Shown here piece by piece: positions 46,062 to 55,933 of a stretch of 64,000 nucleotides of DNA. Made by a program: the position numbers and the translations under genes. Position 1 is the first letter of the stretch. Each line of letters begins with the position of its first letter. Below the pieces are notes generated by a model. The model made no database searches. It saw only the letters and a program-made list of their open reading frames with translations, and was not told where the DNA came from. Source of the DNA: JADCRZ01 sp037718865 (lineage in GTDB: Bacteria > Bacteroidota > Bacteroidia > Chitinophagales > Chitinophagaceae); assembly GCA_037718865.1 (NCBI GenBank), contig JBBJMP010000015.1, forward strand, positions 62,001 through 126,000. The letters are read 5' to 3'.

Positions 46062-47048
46062 TAGGGTTATCCATTTAAGTCGCATTTGCTTTATAGGCGT
46101 AGGGTTCATGTTGCATCATTCTCTCAATCAGCTTGTGCCAGATGGTTGGTAGAAAGTTTCTCCGGTTAAATCTGAAGAAGAATTCATCTAAATATCCGTT
46201 CATGAATCTTTCTGAACACTTATGATGTATACCTCTTAGCCATCCTTTCAAATTCATGATTAAATAATGCAATCCCATAAAGTTTTTCCCTTTACTTGAG
46301 GGCTTTTGCTTGATTTCAAATTCACTTTCCAGTGGCCAGTAACCCCTCCATTGATCCGTCTTAATCTGGGTGTTATCTTTGTCAATATATTTCTCGAAGA
46401 AAGGCTTAAAGCTTTCTGCACTGGCATCTTCAATCGTTTGTGCATAGGCTCGTCCTATTTTATCTCCTTGTACTTTTTCAACTGCCATCACTACCAGCTT
46501 CTTATCTCCCTTGCTTCTTCCGCGTTCGCCCTCATCTACTCCCCCAATCATCAATTCATCCACTTCTACATGACCACTAAGAAGATGTTTGCCGCTGCTT
46601 GCCATTGCCTCCTGTGCCTTTCGTTTAAACAACCAGGAAGATTTTTGATTGATGCCGTATTCATTAGCCAATTCTATGGTTGACATTCCTTTTTTGCGCA
46701 CAGAGATCCGAAAGTTAATCCCAAAAGCCTTCAGCAGCGGGATCTTCATCTTGTGAAACAATGTGTGTGCTGTGACAGATTCATCATACCCGCACTGTGT
46801 ACATCGCAAATGAAACCGAGTCTTGCCTTTGCAGCTTTTCTTCCCATTGCAATTGCGGCATCGATAACCGTCATTCCATTTTAAATCAAACAGATACTGC
46901 CTGCAATCATCTTCACTTGTAAAGAACTTATTAAACTCACTAATGGTGATTCCCTGAAACATACTCAAATATTTAGTACAAATATACTAAATTTATTAGC
47001 TAATGTCTATTTCTTATCTTCGCTTTGCGCTCTATCTGGATAACCCTA
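46062..47048 (-). mobile_element. IS1595-family insertion sequence, copy 2
   Basis: This copy is 987 bp with the same 12-bp ends as copy 1 (TAGGGTTATCCA ... TGGATAACCCTA). It is flanked by its own 8-bp target duplication AAAAGTAA (46054-46061 and 47049-47056). It differs from copy 1 only at 47004 as far as I can see. It lies between the beta-helix lipoprotein gene and the LytS kinase operon, in the same orientation as copy 1. Confidence 0.96.
46075..46968 (-). CDS. IS1595-family transposase, copy 2
   Basis: The 297-residue product is identical to copy 1 (zinc ribbon, helix-turn-helix, ISXO2-type catalytic domain with VEVDELMIGG and IKTDQWRGY). The palindrome ATTTAGTA-N6-TACTAAAT upstream of the start (46971-46992) is conserved. 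The gene is intact. Confidence 0.96.
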   Translation of the reverse strand: MSMFQGITISEFNKFFTSEDDCRQYLFDLKWNDGYRCRNCNGKKSCKGKTRFHLRCTQCGYDESVTAHTLFHKMKIPLLKAFGINFRISVRKKGMSTIELANEYGINQKSSWLFKRKAQEAMASSGKHLLSGHVEVDELMIGGVDEGERGRSKGDKKLVVMAVEKVQGDKIGRAYAQTIEDASAESFKPFFEKYIDKDNTQIKTDQWRGYWPLESEFEIKQKPSSKGKNFMGLHYLIMNLKGWLRGIHHKCSERFMNGYLDEFFFRFNRRNFLPTIWHKLIERMMQHEPYAYKANAT

Positions 47049-47300
47049 AAAAGTAATATTGGTCAGGATAAGGTGGGGTTTTGACTTTCCATACTAAAAT
47101 ACCTACTAATTTATCCGCCGATTTTACTTTTCGCTGAACTGCAACTGAAGGATGTCACTTACCCACTATCGCTGTACGAATCTCATTAAGCGACGACGAA
47201 TAGCATCAGGCGATAAAAACAATACCCTCGTCTATTCAAATTGTACAGGCAGGCATTCCCCTTTTTATTATTGCTTAACTTTAGGAAGCAATCTCTGCAA

Positions 47301-48485
47301 GTGAACATAAACAACTTTATTTTCTCCAACCGGCTGCAACACCGCTTTCTCCGGCACTTCCTGTTTTGGATAGCATGGTGGATATTTTTTTGGCTAACCT
47401 ACTGGTTCCCGGCACAATGGTTTCCCGGCTGGCAGCCGCAAGGAAAATTATTGGCATTGGCGCAAACCGATCTATTAAAATTCTGCTCTTTTGTTATAAC
47501 AAAGTCGTTTAACGGGGTATTAAACAATATGGTTTTTACCTATGTACTTGTTTATATTTTGGCTCCTTTGTTTTTATGGAAAGAGAAATACGGAAGCCTT
47601 ATTGCCGGAAGTATTTTGTTGCTGGGCGTAATCGTTGTTAAACAATATTTCGGACTATTGGCTGTCTACCAGGCCTCTTTACAAGCCTATGGTGTTCCCG
47701 CAGATAAAGGCTATCTTTTCCGGTGCGCCTGGGAAAACATATTGTTTAATTGTCCGGCGACAGGGAGCATTTTCCTGGGCATTAAGCTGTTGAAACGCTG
47801 GTACCTGAAACAAAAAGAAATACAACAAGTGGCTATGGCAAAAACCAGTGCCGAACTGCAATTGCTGAAAGCACAGGTGCATCCGCATTTTCTATTCAAT
47901 ACGTTGAATAATATTTATTCCTTCACGTTAAACGCATCACCCAAAGCACCGGAAATGATCACGAAACTTTCCGGTTTGTTGCGCTACCTTATTTACGAGT
48001 GCAATCAGGAAAAAGTGCCACTGGAGAAAGAGGTAAAAATGATTCAGGATTATTTAGCGCTGGAAAGAATTCGTTATGGCGAACAATTGGATCTAACCGA
48101 TGACATCCGGGGTGATATAAAGAACAGTATGATTGCTCCGTTATTGTTGTTGCCTTTTGTGGAAAACAGCTTCAAACACGGTACCAGTAAAATGCTGTCA
48201 AGGCCCTGGGTGAATTTGAGTGTTATTCTTGAAGATCAAAAACTTTATTTCCTGCTTACGAACAGCAAACCGGAAGAGTATTCGGGAAGGATCCGCAAAA
48301 GTGGCATTGGTTTAAGCAATGTACAGAAACGGTTGCAGTTGCTTTATCCCAACAGGCATAAACTCAACATGACTATGGAATCGGAACATTTTACCGTTCT
48401 GCTGGAAATAGATCTGCATCCCGCAATCTTAAAAACTTTTGAAGAAGGTACCAGTAAAAAAGCCAAGGGCTATGAAATGGCATGA
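47301..48485 (+). CDS. LytS-type sensor histidine kinase (active-looking)
   Basis: I place the start at GTG 47301 (VNINNFIFSNRLQHRFLRHF), where it aligns with the start of the next kinase. An open frame extends to TTG 47241. Four to five membrane segments fill residues 18-180. The kinase core has the phospho-acceptor motif VHPHFLFNTLNNIYSF and the ATP-binding FVENSFKHG and GIGLSNVQKRLQLLYP. It overlaps the second kinase by 14 bp and probably phosphorylates the LytTR regulator at 49619. Confidence 0.9.
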   Translation: MNINNFIFSNRLQHRFLRHFLFWIAWWIFFWLTYWFPAQWFPGWQPQGKLLALAQTDLLKFCSFVITKSFNGVLNNMVFTYVLVYILAPLFLWKEKYGSLIAGSILLLGVIVVKQYFGLLAVYQASLQAYGVPADKGYLFRCAWENILFNCPATGSIFLGIKLLKRWYLKQKEIQQVAMAKTSAELQLLKAQVHPHFLFNTLNNIYSFTLNASPKAPEMITKLSGLLRYLIYECNQEKVPLEKEVKMIQDYLALERIRYGEQLDLTDDIRGDIKNSMIAPLLLLPFVENSFKHGTSKMLSRPWVNLSVILEDQKLYFLLTNSKPEEYSGRIRKSGIGLSNVQKRLQLLYPNRHKLNMTMESEHFTVLLEIDLHPAILKTFEEGTSKKAKGYEMA

Positions 48486-49638
48486 TCTTGTTTTTTCTGA
48501 CCACCCAAAGCAACGCTACCGGCGCCATGTTCTCTTCTGGCTTGTTTGGTGGCTTTACTTTTTGGGTACTTTTTTCTATACACAACAGGGCTTGCAACAG
48601 GCAGGTAGCCTTCAATGGATAGGGATTGTGCTTCTCAAATCATTAAGCTTGTTGCTGTGCCATGCATTTATGGCATACAACGTAATTTATTATTTACTGC
48701 CAAAGTATTTACTAAAAGACAACTATACTGGCTTTATAACCGGTTTGCTGGTTGCCGGACTTATCGTAATTGCGTCAGCTTATTTCTGTTATGCGCTTCT
48801 ATTTCCATTATTGGATACAGCATTTCATCTCTCATCAGCCATTACCCAAAATATTCTTTTATGGAGCAGCATTGCAGCCGGTTTGCTAAGTTCCCTAAAG
48901 GTGGTGATGGTAGCAGCTTCCATTAAGCTGCTGAAGTATTGGCGGCTCAAGCAAAAAGAAAAAGAACGTTTGGAAAGAGAGAAAATTACTACAGAGCTGC
49001 AATTATTAAAAGCACAAATTCATCCGGATTTCCTCTTTAGCTCTCTGGATCATATTTACTCGTTTGCACAAAATAATACAGTCAAGGCTTCGGAATTATT
49101 ACTCAAATTATCAGAGATGCTGAGTTATATGCTGTATGAATGCGATCAGCCGTTAGTGACATTGGAAAAAGAAATAAAAATGATGAACGATTATATAATG
49201 TTGGAAAAGATACGAATAGGACAAAGGCTGGAAGTTGATATATCTGTAAAAGGAGAAGCCTCCGGTAAGATGATTGCCCCGCTTTTATTATTGCCGTTTA
49301 TTGAAAACAGCTTTTATTATTGCTATAATGAAAAACTGGAAAAATTCTGGATTAACCTTGACCTGCAGATTACAGAAGATGATTTCTCTATGAAGCTAAT
49401 TAATGGAATTTCATCAGATGCTATATCCTCTGTTCAGGGGGACAGATTAGCCAATGTACAAAGGCGCCTGGAAATAGTCTATCCGGGTTGTTATGAACTG
49501 AAGACTACTACTAGCGCTGAGATTATGATGACTTATCTTAAAATAAAATGGGATGAGGCTGCGCGAAATAAGATGGAAGTGCCGGTAACGGAAGAACGTC
49601 TGGACCCGAACTCAACTCATGCTTATGCAACCACCTAA
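48472..49638 (+). CDS. Degenerate LytS-type histidine kinase homologue
   Basis: The ATG at 48472 (MKWHDLVFSDHPKQRYRRHV) aligns with the first kinase; a further ATG lies at 48439. The protein keeps the membrane region and overall kinase layout, but key residues are changed. The phospho-acceptor box reads IHPDFLFSSLDHIYSF (PHFLFN to PDFLFS), the N-box reads FIENSFYYCYNEK (FKHG lost), and the glycine box reads VQGDRLANVQRRL (GIGL lost). It is therefore probably a pseudokinase, perhaps a partner of the first kinase. It overlaps the regulator gene by 14-20 bp. Confidence 0.85.
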   Translation: MKWHDLVFSDHPKQRYRRHVLFWLVWWLYFLGTFFYTQQGLQQAGSLQWIGIVLLKSLSLLLCHAFMAYNVIYYLLPKYLLKDNYTGFITGLLVAGLIVIASAYFCYALLFPLLDTAFHLSSAITQNILLWSSIAAGLLSSLKVVMVAASIKLLKYWRLKQKEKERLEREKITTELQLLKAQIHPDFLFSSLDHIYSFAQNNTVKASELLLKLSEMLSYMLYECDQPLVTLEKEIKMMNDYIMLEKIRIGQRLEVDISVKGEASGKMIAPLLLLPFIENSFYYCYNEKLEKFWINLDLQITEDDFSMKLINGISSDAISSVQGDRLANVQRRLEIVYPGCYELKTTTSAEIMMTYLKIKWDEAARNKMEVPVTEERLDPNSTHAYATT

Positions 49639-50356
49639 AAAAATAAAATGCCTGATCATTGATGACGAACCACCTGCCAGAGAGATTTTGAAAAAGCATA
49701 TTACCGGTGTGGAAGCTTTGGAACTGGCCGGAGAATGCGCCAATGCAGTAGAAGCTTTGTCCTTTCTTCAGCGCAATACGGTGGAACTTTTGTTTTTGGA
49801 TATTCAAATGCCCCACATCATGGGCACCAGTTTTATTCGTACATTAAAAAACCCGCCTAAAGTAATTTTTACGACAGCTTTCCGGGAATTTGCCGTAGAA
49901 GGCTTTGAATTAAATGCAGTGGATTATCTGGTAAAGCCGATTGGCTTTGAACGTTTTTTACAGGCGGTGAACAAGGTATTGGAAATTAATCTACCCTTTT
50001 CCGGAAATATGAACCAATTCACAGAACCTGTTACAGAATCTTCCAATCCCTTTTTATATTTCCGTGTGGACCGAAAAATGGTTAAAGTTTATTTACAGGA
50101 TATTTTGCTTATTGAAAGCCAGAAAGATTATATTAAAGTTATTACGGCCAACAGAACAATTGTCACCAAACAACCTATTTCCTCTCTGGAAGAAATATTA
50201 CCCAATACTAATTTCCTGCGCATTCACCGGTCGTATATAGTTGCTATTGACAAAATAAATTCTTTCTATGCTGACTCGGTTGAAGTCGGAGAAATAGAAA
50301 TTCCGATTGGACGGTCGTTCAAAAATGAAGTAAATAAAATTTTAAATTCTAAATGA
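49619..50356 (+). CDS. LytTR-family response regulator of the two-kinase operon
   Basis: This 245-residue regulator (start ATG 49619 or 49625) has a receiver domain with CLIIDDEPPAREILKKHI and phospho-acceptor Asp in LLFLDIQMPHIMGTSF. The LytTR domain follows with LLIESQKDYIKVITANRT and LRIHRSYIVAIDKINSFY. It is translationally coupled to the degenerate kinase and lies 57 bp upstream of the TonB receptor gene at 50414, its likely target. It is closely similar to the orphan regulator at 26462. Confidence 0.94.
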   Translation: MLMQPPKKIKCLIIDDEPPAREILKKHITGVEALELAGECANAVEALSFLQRNTVELLFLDIQMPHIMGTSFIRTLKNPPKVIFTTAFREFAVEGFELNAVDYLVKPIGFERFLQAVNKVLEINLPFSGNMNQFTEPVTESSNPFLYFRVDRKMVKVYLQDILLIESQKDYIKVITANRTIVTKQPISSLEEILPNTNFLRIHRSYIVAIDKINSFYADSVEVGEIEIPIGRSFKNEVNKILNSK

Positions 50357-50413
50357 CTTGCCCTGTATGAACTGATATATTGAATTAACTTTTAACTACA
50401 AATTCTTTGGGAA

Positions 50414-53118
50414 ATGTATTTATTAAAGAACTGCCTGCTGATACTTTCCACCATTCTTTTCTCAGTGCTTTCCCATGCACAGAACGGAACGATAAAAGGA
50501 AAGGTAATAAACAATGAAGAAGTACTTCCTTCTGCTACGGTGTTAGTGGGAAAGCGATTTATTTCGAGCAATGACAGCGGTGAATTTCTTCTTTCCCTTC
50601 CTCCGGGAAATTATAAGGTCACAGTTACGCATTCAGGTTATAAAAAGCATGAGCAGGAAATTAGGCTAAAGGCTAACGAAACCGTAACGCTGCAAATAAA
50701 CATGACAAAGGGGGATGAGATGAGCAGTATAATGGTACTGGGTTCCCGTTCTTCTGTTCAACGAAGTATATTGAACACTCCGGTTCCGGTGGATGTGATT
50801 TCTGCACGGAACCTTCCTAAACACGCAATAGATTTAAATCAAATGCTTGCCGTTGTTGTTCCTTCTTTTAACTCACCACCGCAAACTACCGGCCTTGCTG
50901 CCCATATCAATCCGGCAACGCTGCGGGGATTAGCTCCCGACCAAACATTAGTTTTATTGGAAGGGCGCCGGAGGCATAACGTTGCTTCCATTAATCTTCA
51001 GAACACGTTGGGTTATGGTACTGCCGGGGTTGATTTAAATGCGATTCCTGCAGCGGCCATTGATACCATAGAAATACTCAGAGACGGAGCGGCTGCCCAG
51101 TACGGTTCTGATGCCATTGCCGGGGTCATCAATATAGGATTAAAAAAAACAACTGGTAAAACGACTATTAACCTGACATTGGGGCAGTTTCATAAAGGCG
51201 ATGGAGAATCCGTTGCTTTTAATGTTAACAGAGGGTTTCGATTAAACAAGAAAGGTTTTTTGAACCTTACTGCTGATTTTCGCTACCGTAATACTACCCA
51301 GCGAAACGGTGAGTACCGGGGTACGGTGTATTATAATCTTCCACCCGGCGCATCAAAACAAGTGCAGGATAGCATTATTGCATTAGACAATAAAAAGATA
51401 GCGGAACGGGGGTTTAGCCGCAGGAATCACTCACCTATTGGCTTACCACAATTCAAAGCGGGTGGCGTATTAATGAATGGCGGATACCCCTTGGGAAAAA
51501 ACGCCAGCCTGTTCTGGACCGGGGCAATCAATTATCGCCAGGGTTCCAGGGGAGGTGCAGGGACCTATCGTTATCTAAAAGATTCGACCCGGGTAATTAC
51601 AGCATTATTTCCTGATGGGTTTCTTGGACATCCGTTGATTACTCTTATTGACGTTTCAGGCATCATCGGTATGAAAGGGATCACACGCAATAACTGGCGC
51701 TGGGATTTGAGCAGCACCTATGGCAGCAATGCTAATCGTTTTGACATTTCCAACGTTAACAATGCCACACAGTTTGCTTTGGGCAAAAATGCCCAAACTG
51801 AATTTTACTGCGGAACCATTTTGTTCCGGCAAAACACCAACAACATTAATTTTGCGCGTGATTTCGCCAGAAAGTTAATGGGGATATCATCGTTTACTGT
51901 AGCCTTTGGTGGCGAAATCCGTATCGATAATTACCAGATTAAAGAAGGCGAAGAAGCGTCTTATCTTAACTATGCTCCGGGTTCCAGAAGAATTGGTGGG
52001 GCACAGGTGGTACCCGGCTACCGGCCGGAAGATGCTGTTTATAAGAACCGCCATATAAGTGCCGGATATGCTGAGCTGGAAATGGAAAAGAACGAAAAGC
52101 TGTTATGGAACCTGGCCGGCCGCTACGAACATTACAGCGATTTTGGAGGCAACCTGGCAGGCAAGTTTGCCCTGCGGTATAAATTTTCTGACAGGTTTTT
52201 ATTAAGAGGATCCATCAGTAATGGTTTTCGTGGCCCCCTATTCAGCAACGCTATTTTAGTGCAGTAACCCAGGTGGTGCGGTTTAGCCAATTGCTTTTAA
52301 CAGGAACGTTCCGCAATGACAGCGAAATGGCTGAAGCTTTTGGCATACAACCGCTCGGGGCAGAAAAATCGTTGAACGCAAGTGCCGGAATCACCTCAAA
52401 AATCTCCAACCGTATTCATTTAACGCTGGATGCTTATTGCATCCAAATCAGGAATCGTATTATATACACAGGCCCCATTCAAAGAAACAACACTACGCCA
52501 AGGGTTGGTAAAATCCTGGATAGCTTAAATCATAAAGATATTGATGCGGTGCGTTTCTTTACCAATGCCATAAGTACCCGTACGCAGGGCATAGATGCTG
52601 TTGTTACCGGAACCTGGCCTATCCGTAAATCTGTTGTAGAAGTTTTGGTTTCGGCCAATTTTACAAAAACCCGTGTATACGGCACTACTCAAAGCGCTAA
52701 AAATTTACCCGATAGTGTGCAGTATAAAGACCTGCTTTTTAATGTGGAAGAAAGGGGAAGAATCGAACAGGGTCAACCCCGTAATAAAATTATTTTGTCC
52801 GCAATTTACAAAACGGGAAAATGGGAGTTTGCAACCCGTGCTGTTCATTTCGGCAAGGTGGCGTCTATCTATAACGGTAGTGATCGAAGCCTTGATGAAG
52901 TTCTTTCACCTAGGGTTAATTCGGGCTTTCGTATAGCCTACTCCCCTAAGGGATGGATTACGGTTACAGCCGGAGCCGCTAATGTTTTTAATGTTTATCC
53001 CAATATGTTAAAGAATTATATCAATTCCATGGACGGAATATTACTCTACAGCGGCAAAGCCATACAATTCGGAAATAATGGGAGGTTTTATTTTGTGAAC
53101 CTGGAATTTAACCTTTAG
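50414..53118 (+). pseudogene. TonB-dependent receptor, disrupted by a frameshift in a C5 run
   Basis: The first frame (50414-52267) encodes a signal peptide, a CarboxypepD_reg-like domain (GTIKGKVINNEEVLPSATVL), the plug (EILRDGAAAQYGSDAIAG) and part of the barrel to SNGFRGP. It then runs into a stop. The second frame resumes at about 52239 with IQQRYFSAVTQVVRFSQLLL and ends at 53118 with the barrel. The break is at CCCCC 52234-52238, consistent with loss of one base. The full protein would be about 900 residues, a paralogue of the receptor at 27265. Confidence 0.9.
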
Positions 53119-53684
53119 CATATATACTGCGTAATTCGGCTTTGTTGATGCCGGACCGGAGAGCCGAATAAATGTTATTTCAAAATTCAAGATCGATATC
53201 TTGTAAGTGCTTGCCGAAATGTTTATTAATGTTTCTACTTCCGTTAATTGTGCGGTCTCATCAGGTCTGGCTCCGGTATAATAAAGGAAAAGCAATAGGG
53301 CAAGGTCCCACTTTCCCGGGTTTGTCGCCTTAGGAAGAAGGCGTTCGAACAACTTCGTTCCGGCAAATCAAGATTTGTCAAAGATGGGGCCTTTGCTACT
53401 AAGCTAACAGACTTCCTGAAACTGCCGTGGAGGCTGACCTAATCGAACATCTTGCTATGCCGGTCCCAAGGGCCATTCTTCTCTATTGTTGGAATTCATT
53501 TCTCAATGACCCCGCCCTTTATTTTATTATTTTAATACCTTCGTCTTCATTCATCCCTACCATCACATCTGCTCGCTTGTCAAGCGTTGGCTCTGGAACC
53601 CAAGCCTCAAAGCACTCTTTCAGACAAGCTTCAAAGCTTTCTTTTAGGTGAACCGACTCCTCCTTAAACATTTGTCTCAACCCT
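53119..53684. other. Gene-poor stretch with a 24-bp tandem near-repeat
   Basis: A minus-strand open frame at 53041-53352 includes DLALLLFLYYTGARPDE, vaguely like a tyrosine recombinase, but I do not call it. At 53602-53648 two imperfect 24-bp units (CAAGCCTCAAAGC..., CAAGCTTCAAAGC...) stand in tandem. No gene is seen. Confidence 0.4.
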
Positions 53685-54144
53685 CGCCCTGGTACTGGTT
53701 TACTATATCAGCTACGCCTAGTCAGCCACTGACGAAAAAGCCATACGGGCCGTGATCCAGAAAATGGATGACGCCTGGAATATCCACGATTACTATAATT
53801 CCGGTCAGTACGACATCTATGCCCCGGATGCCACGTTGGTTAACCCGGTCGGGATGTACTGGAAAAACCGGGCCGAAATCATCAAAGCCCATCAGGTGTT
53901 AGGCGAAACGATGTTCAAGTATTCGTCCGCTAAAAGCCAACAAGTAGGCCTCCGATTCTTAGCCCCCACTGTCGCACTGGCAACGGTCAAAGCGCAGTAC
54001 CGGTTTGAGCAGGACTACAATTCCCCGGACGGCAAGGCCTATTCCAAGGGCAATATCGATTACGCCATGATAAATGTTGTGTTCACCAAGCAGAATGGCG
54101 CCTGGAAAATTGCCTTCCCAGCAGGTATCCAACTTCGACTCTAA
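53685..54144 (+). pseudogene. SnoaL/DUF4440-like exported protein with nonsense codon in its signal peptide
   Basis: The NTF2-fold domain runs from about 53720 to 54144 (AIRAVIQKMDDAWNIHDYYN, APDATLVNPVGMYW, YAMINVVFTKQNGAWKIAFP). In the same frame upstream lies LALVLVYYISYA, a signal peptide end, separated by TAG at 53719-53721 where CAG (Gln after Ala) would be normal. An in-frame TAA further upstream removes the start. The first downstream ATG is 53764 (MDDAWNIHDY). A cytosolic product from an alternative start is possible. Base composition is more GC-rich than its neighbours. Confidence 0.6.
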
Positions 54145-54349
54145 AGTCCAGGCACAAGACCCGGTGAAACGGCAAGCCAACCGCTAGACTATATATTTTT
54201 CATTTCTCCTTCTTCTACCAAATCCCTATGCATATACCCTATCAACGCAACTGGTCCACCAAAGCTGCATAACCAAGTTTAAAGAAATATTTTACCAACT
54301 GCCTTAAAGAGTAAGCAGGGGAAATTGTGTTTTCTTTCACTGTTATCAT

Positions 54350-54671
54350 TTAGGTTGCCATGTGTGTTTTTCGCCTTGAACAAATTTTGCCCAGCTATAT
54401 AAAGCATCGTACATCTTCATGCTATTTGGTTTACTGCTAGATCAGTGAGGTTGTGCTTTTTGACAATGTAATCGAAAGTGCAATATTCACCTTCATGTGT
54501 GTATTCTGCTCCAGGAAAGTCGTAAGGAATTGCCTCTAATTCTTTTGCTTGTGTAAATACTTCTTCTTTGGGAACATAAATAAATTCAGCTTCGGTATCT
54601 ATAAAGTTTTTGATTAACCAGGGGCAGGCTATCCTATCGATTTTGGGTCGCTCTCTTGTTATCCATTTCAT
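54350..54671 (-). pseudogene. ChrB-domain (Chrome_Resist) relic with internal deletion
   Basis: The frame from ATG 54671 reads MKWITRERPKIDRIACPWLI and continues to CTFDYIVKKHNLTDLAVNQI before a stop at 54417. Just beyond, another frame reads MKMYDALYSWAKFVQGEKHT, matching MMIYDALYSWAKHLQKEKHT of the intact gene upstream. The roughly 50 residues between, including the conserved IVRGADTDRHD motif, have been deleted. The C-terminal DNA-binding part is absent. Confidence 0.8.
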
Positions 54672-54868
54672 ATTAATATTTTGAAAATCAACAAACCTTA
54701 TTTAATAAACCATTTCCATTTTTTGGGATGTAAGATCAAGGTTGATCCCAATACTGTTTTTAACAGCCTTTGCGTAAACGATCAAGCTTGCAGCTACATC
54801 CCATGATCTCATTGTATGAGCTTAATACCACAAGGTACAGTGCCATCATAGCTCAAAATAGAACACAA

Positions 54869-55723
54869 TTAACCTTTTGCGCCGGTTTTACTTTTTTCCC
54901 ATTCTTTTTTATATGCAGATGGGCTTTTGCCCGTATGCTGTCTGAATATTCTTGTGAAATGGCTTTGGTCTGAGAAACCTGTCAGGTAAGCAATTTCTGT
55001 AAGGGAGTATGTTTTTGTTTTGATTAATTCAATGGCCTTTTCAATACGTAGCTTTCTTATGTATTCGCCAAAGGAAAGATTGTTGAAGTGTTTAGAAAAT
55101 TCTCTTGATAAATAAGAGGGGTTTATTTCAAGGCGTTTTGAAATATCTGTAAGGCTTAAGCTGGTATCAACCTGGTCTTGTATAATCTGTTTTAATTCTT
55201 TTACCCAATCCGGTGTTTTCTTTTGTGCGGCTTTTTGTTTTATGAATTTATTAAAGACATCTATGAATAAATGATCTATCGGGTTTTGTGTATGTTTCTC
55301 TTTTTGTAGATGCTTTGCCCAGCTATATAGGGCATCATAAATCATCATTCCTTTTTGCAGGAGCTCATAATCATCGGTTACATTATAAGCTAAGCCTGCG
55401 GATAATGCCCACAAGCCTGATGCCTGGCTAGCAATATCGTGCCGGTCTGTATCTGCACCTCTTACTATTACTGCTAATGTATGTAAAGCCGGATCTGTGA
55501 GTTTGTACTTTTCAATAATGTAGTCGAAAGTGCATTTGTCTTCATAGTGTGAGAATTCAACATGGGGTATATCGAAAGGTGTTGCATTTAATTCTTTGGC
55601 TTGTTCTTTCACTCTATCAGCCGGAACATAAATAAATTCTGCTTCTTTATCAACAAAGTTTTTGATTAGCCACGGGCAGGCAATACGGTCTATTTTTGGT
55701 CTTTCACGAGTTATCCATTTCAT
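54869..55723 (-). CDS. ChrB-domain/AraC-type fusion transcription regulator
   Basis: This 284-residue protein has an N-terminal ChrB (Chrome_Resist) domain at about residues 1-140 (MKWITRERPKIDRIACPWLI, CTFDYIIEKYKLTDPAL, VIVRGADTDRHD, MMIYDALYSWAKHL). An AraC-type double helix-turn-helix follows at about 185-280 (LSLTDISKRLEINPSYLSRE, YSLTEIAYLTGFSDQSHFTR, KSPSAYKKEW). ChrB proteins sense chromate and control chromate-resistance genes. Here the sensor domain is attached to a different DNA-binding module. It diverges from the DUF1259 gene across 210 bp, so it likely controls that operon. The ligand is inferred to be chromate or a related oxyanion. Confidence 0.9.
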   Translation of the reverse strand: MKWITRERPKIDRIACPWLIKNFVDKEAEFIYVPADRVKEQAKELNATPFDIPHVEFSHYEDKCTFDYIIEKYKLTDPALHTLAVIVRGADTDRHDIASQASGLWALSAGLAYNVTDDYELLQKGMMIYDALYSWAKHLQKEKHTQNPIDHLFIDVFNKFIKQKAAQKKTPDWVKELKQIIQDQVDTSLSLTDISKRLEINPSYLSREFSKHFNNLSFGEYIRKLRIEKAIELIKTKTYSLTEIAYLTGFSDQSHFTRIFRQHTGKSPSAYKKEWEKSKTGAKG

Positions 55724-55933
55724 TAGAAGGGCTTATGACTGTAAAGTTCCGTCAACTAACATTATAAAAATTTTCTTTTAGGATATAAAAAAGGAGAAAT
55801 AGTAAATTACATACAAAAGGTTATTTCTATACTATTCCATAATGTCCAATAAACATACTATTGCAGCATTTTAGAATGAAAACTAAGGAGTAACTTGAAT
55901 CGATTTATATAGGAAAATATAAAATAGAAAATT
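55724..55933. promoter_or_regulatory. Divergent promoter region between the ChrB-AraC regulator and the DUF1259-ABC operon
   Basis: This 210-bp AT-rich region must contain promoters for both directions and probably the regulator's binding site. I see no perfect long dyad. GAAATAG-like and TATTTCTATACTATT segments (about 55797-55843) are possible half-sites. This is an inference from layout only. Confidence 0.4.

Noticed and set aside
8046..47048. Composite transposon made of the two IS1595 copies
   Set aside because: Each copy has its own distinct target duplication (ATAACTTA and AAAAGTAA), so they inserted separately rather than as one unit.
53041..53352. Minus-strand frame with a recombinase-like LLLFLYYTGARPDE segment
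   Set aside because: Only about 20 residues look right, no catalytic motifs follow, and half of it is antisense to the receptor gene.
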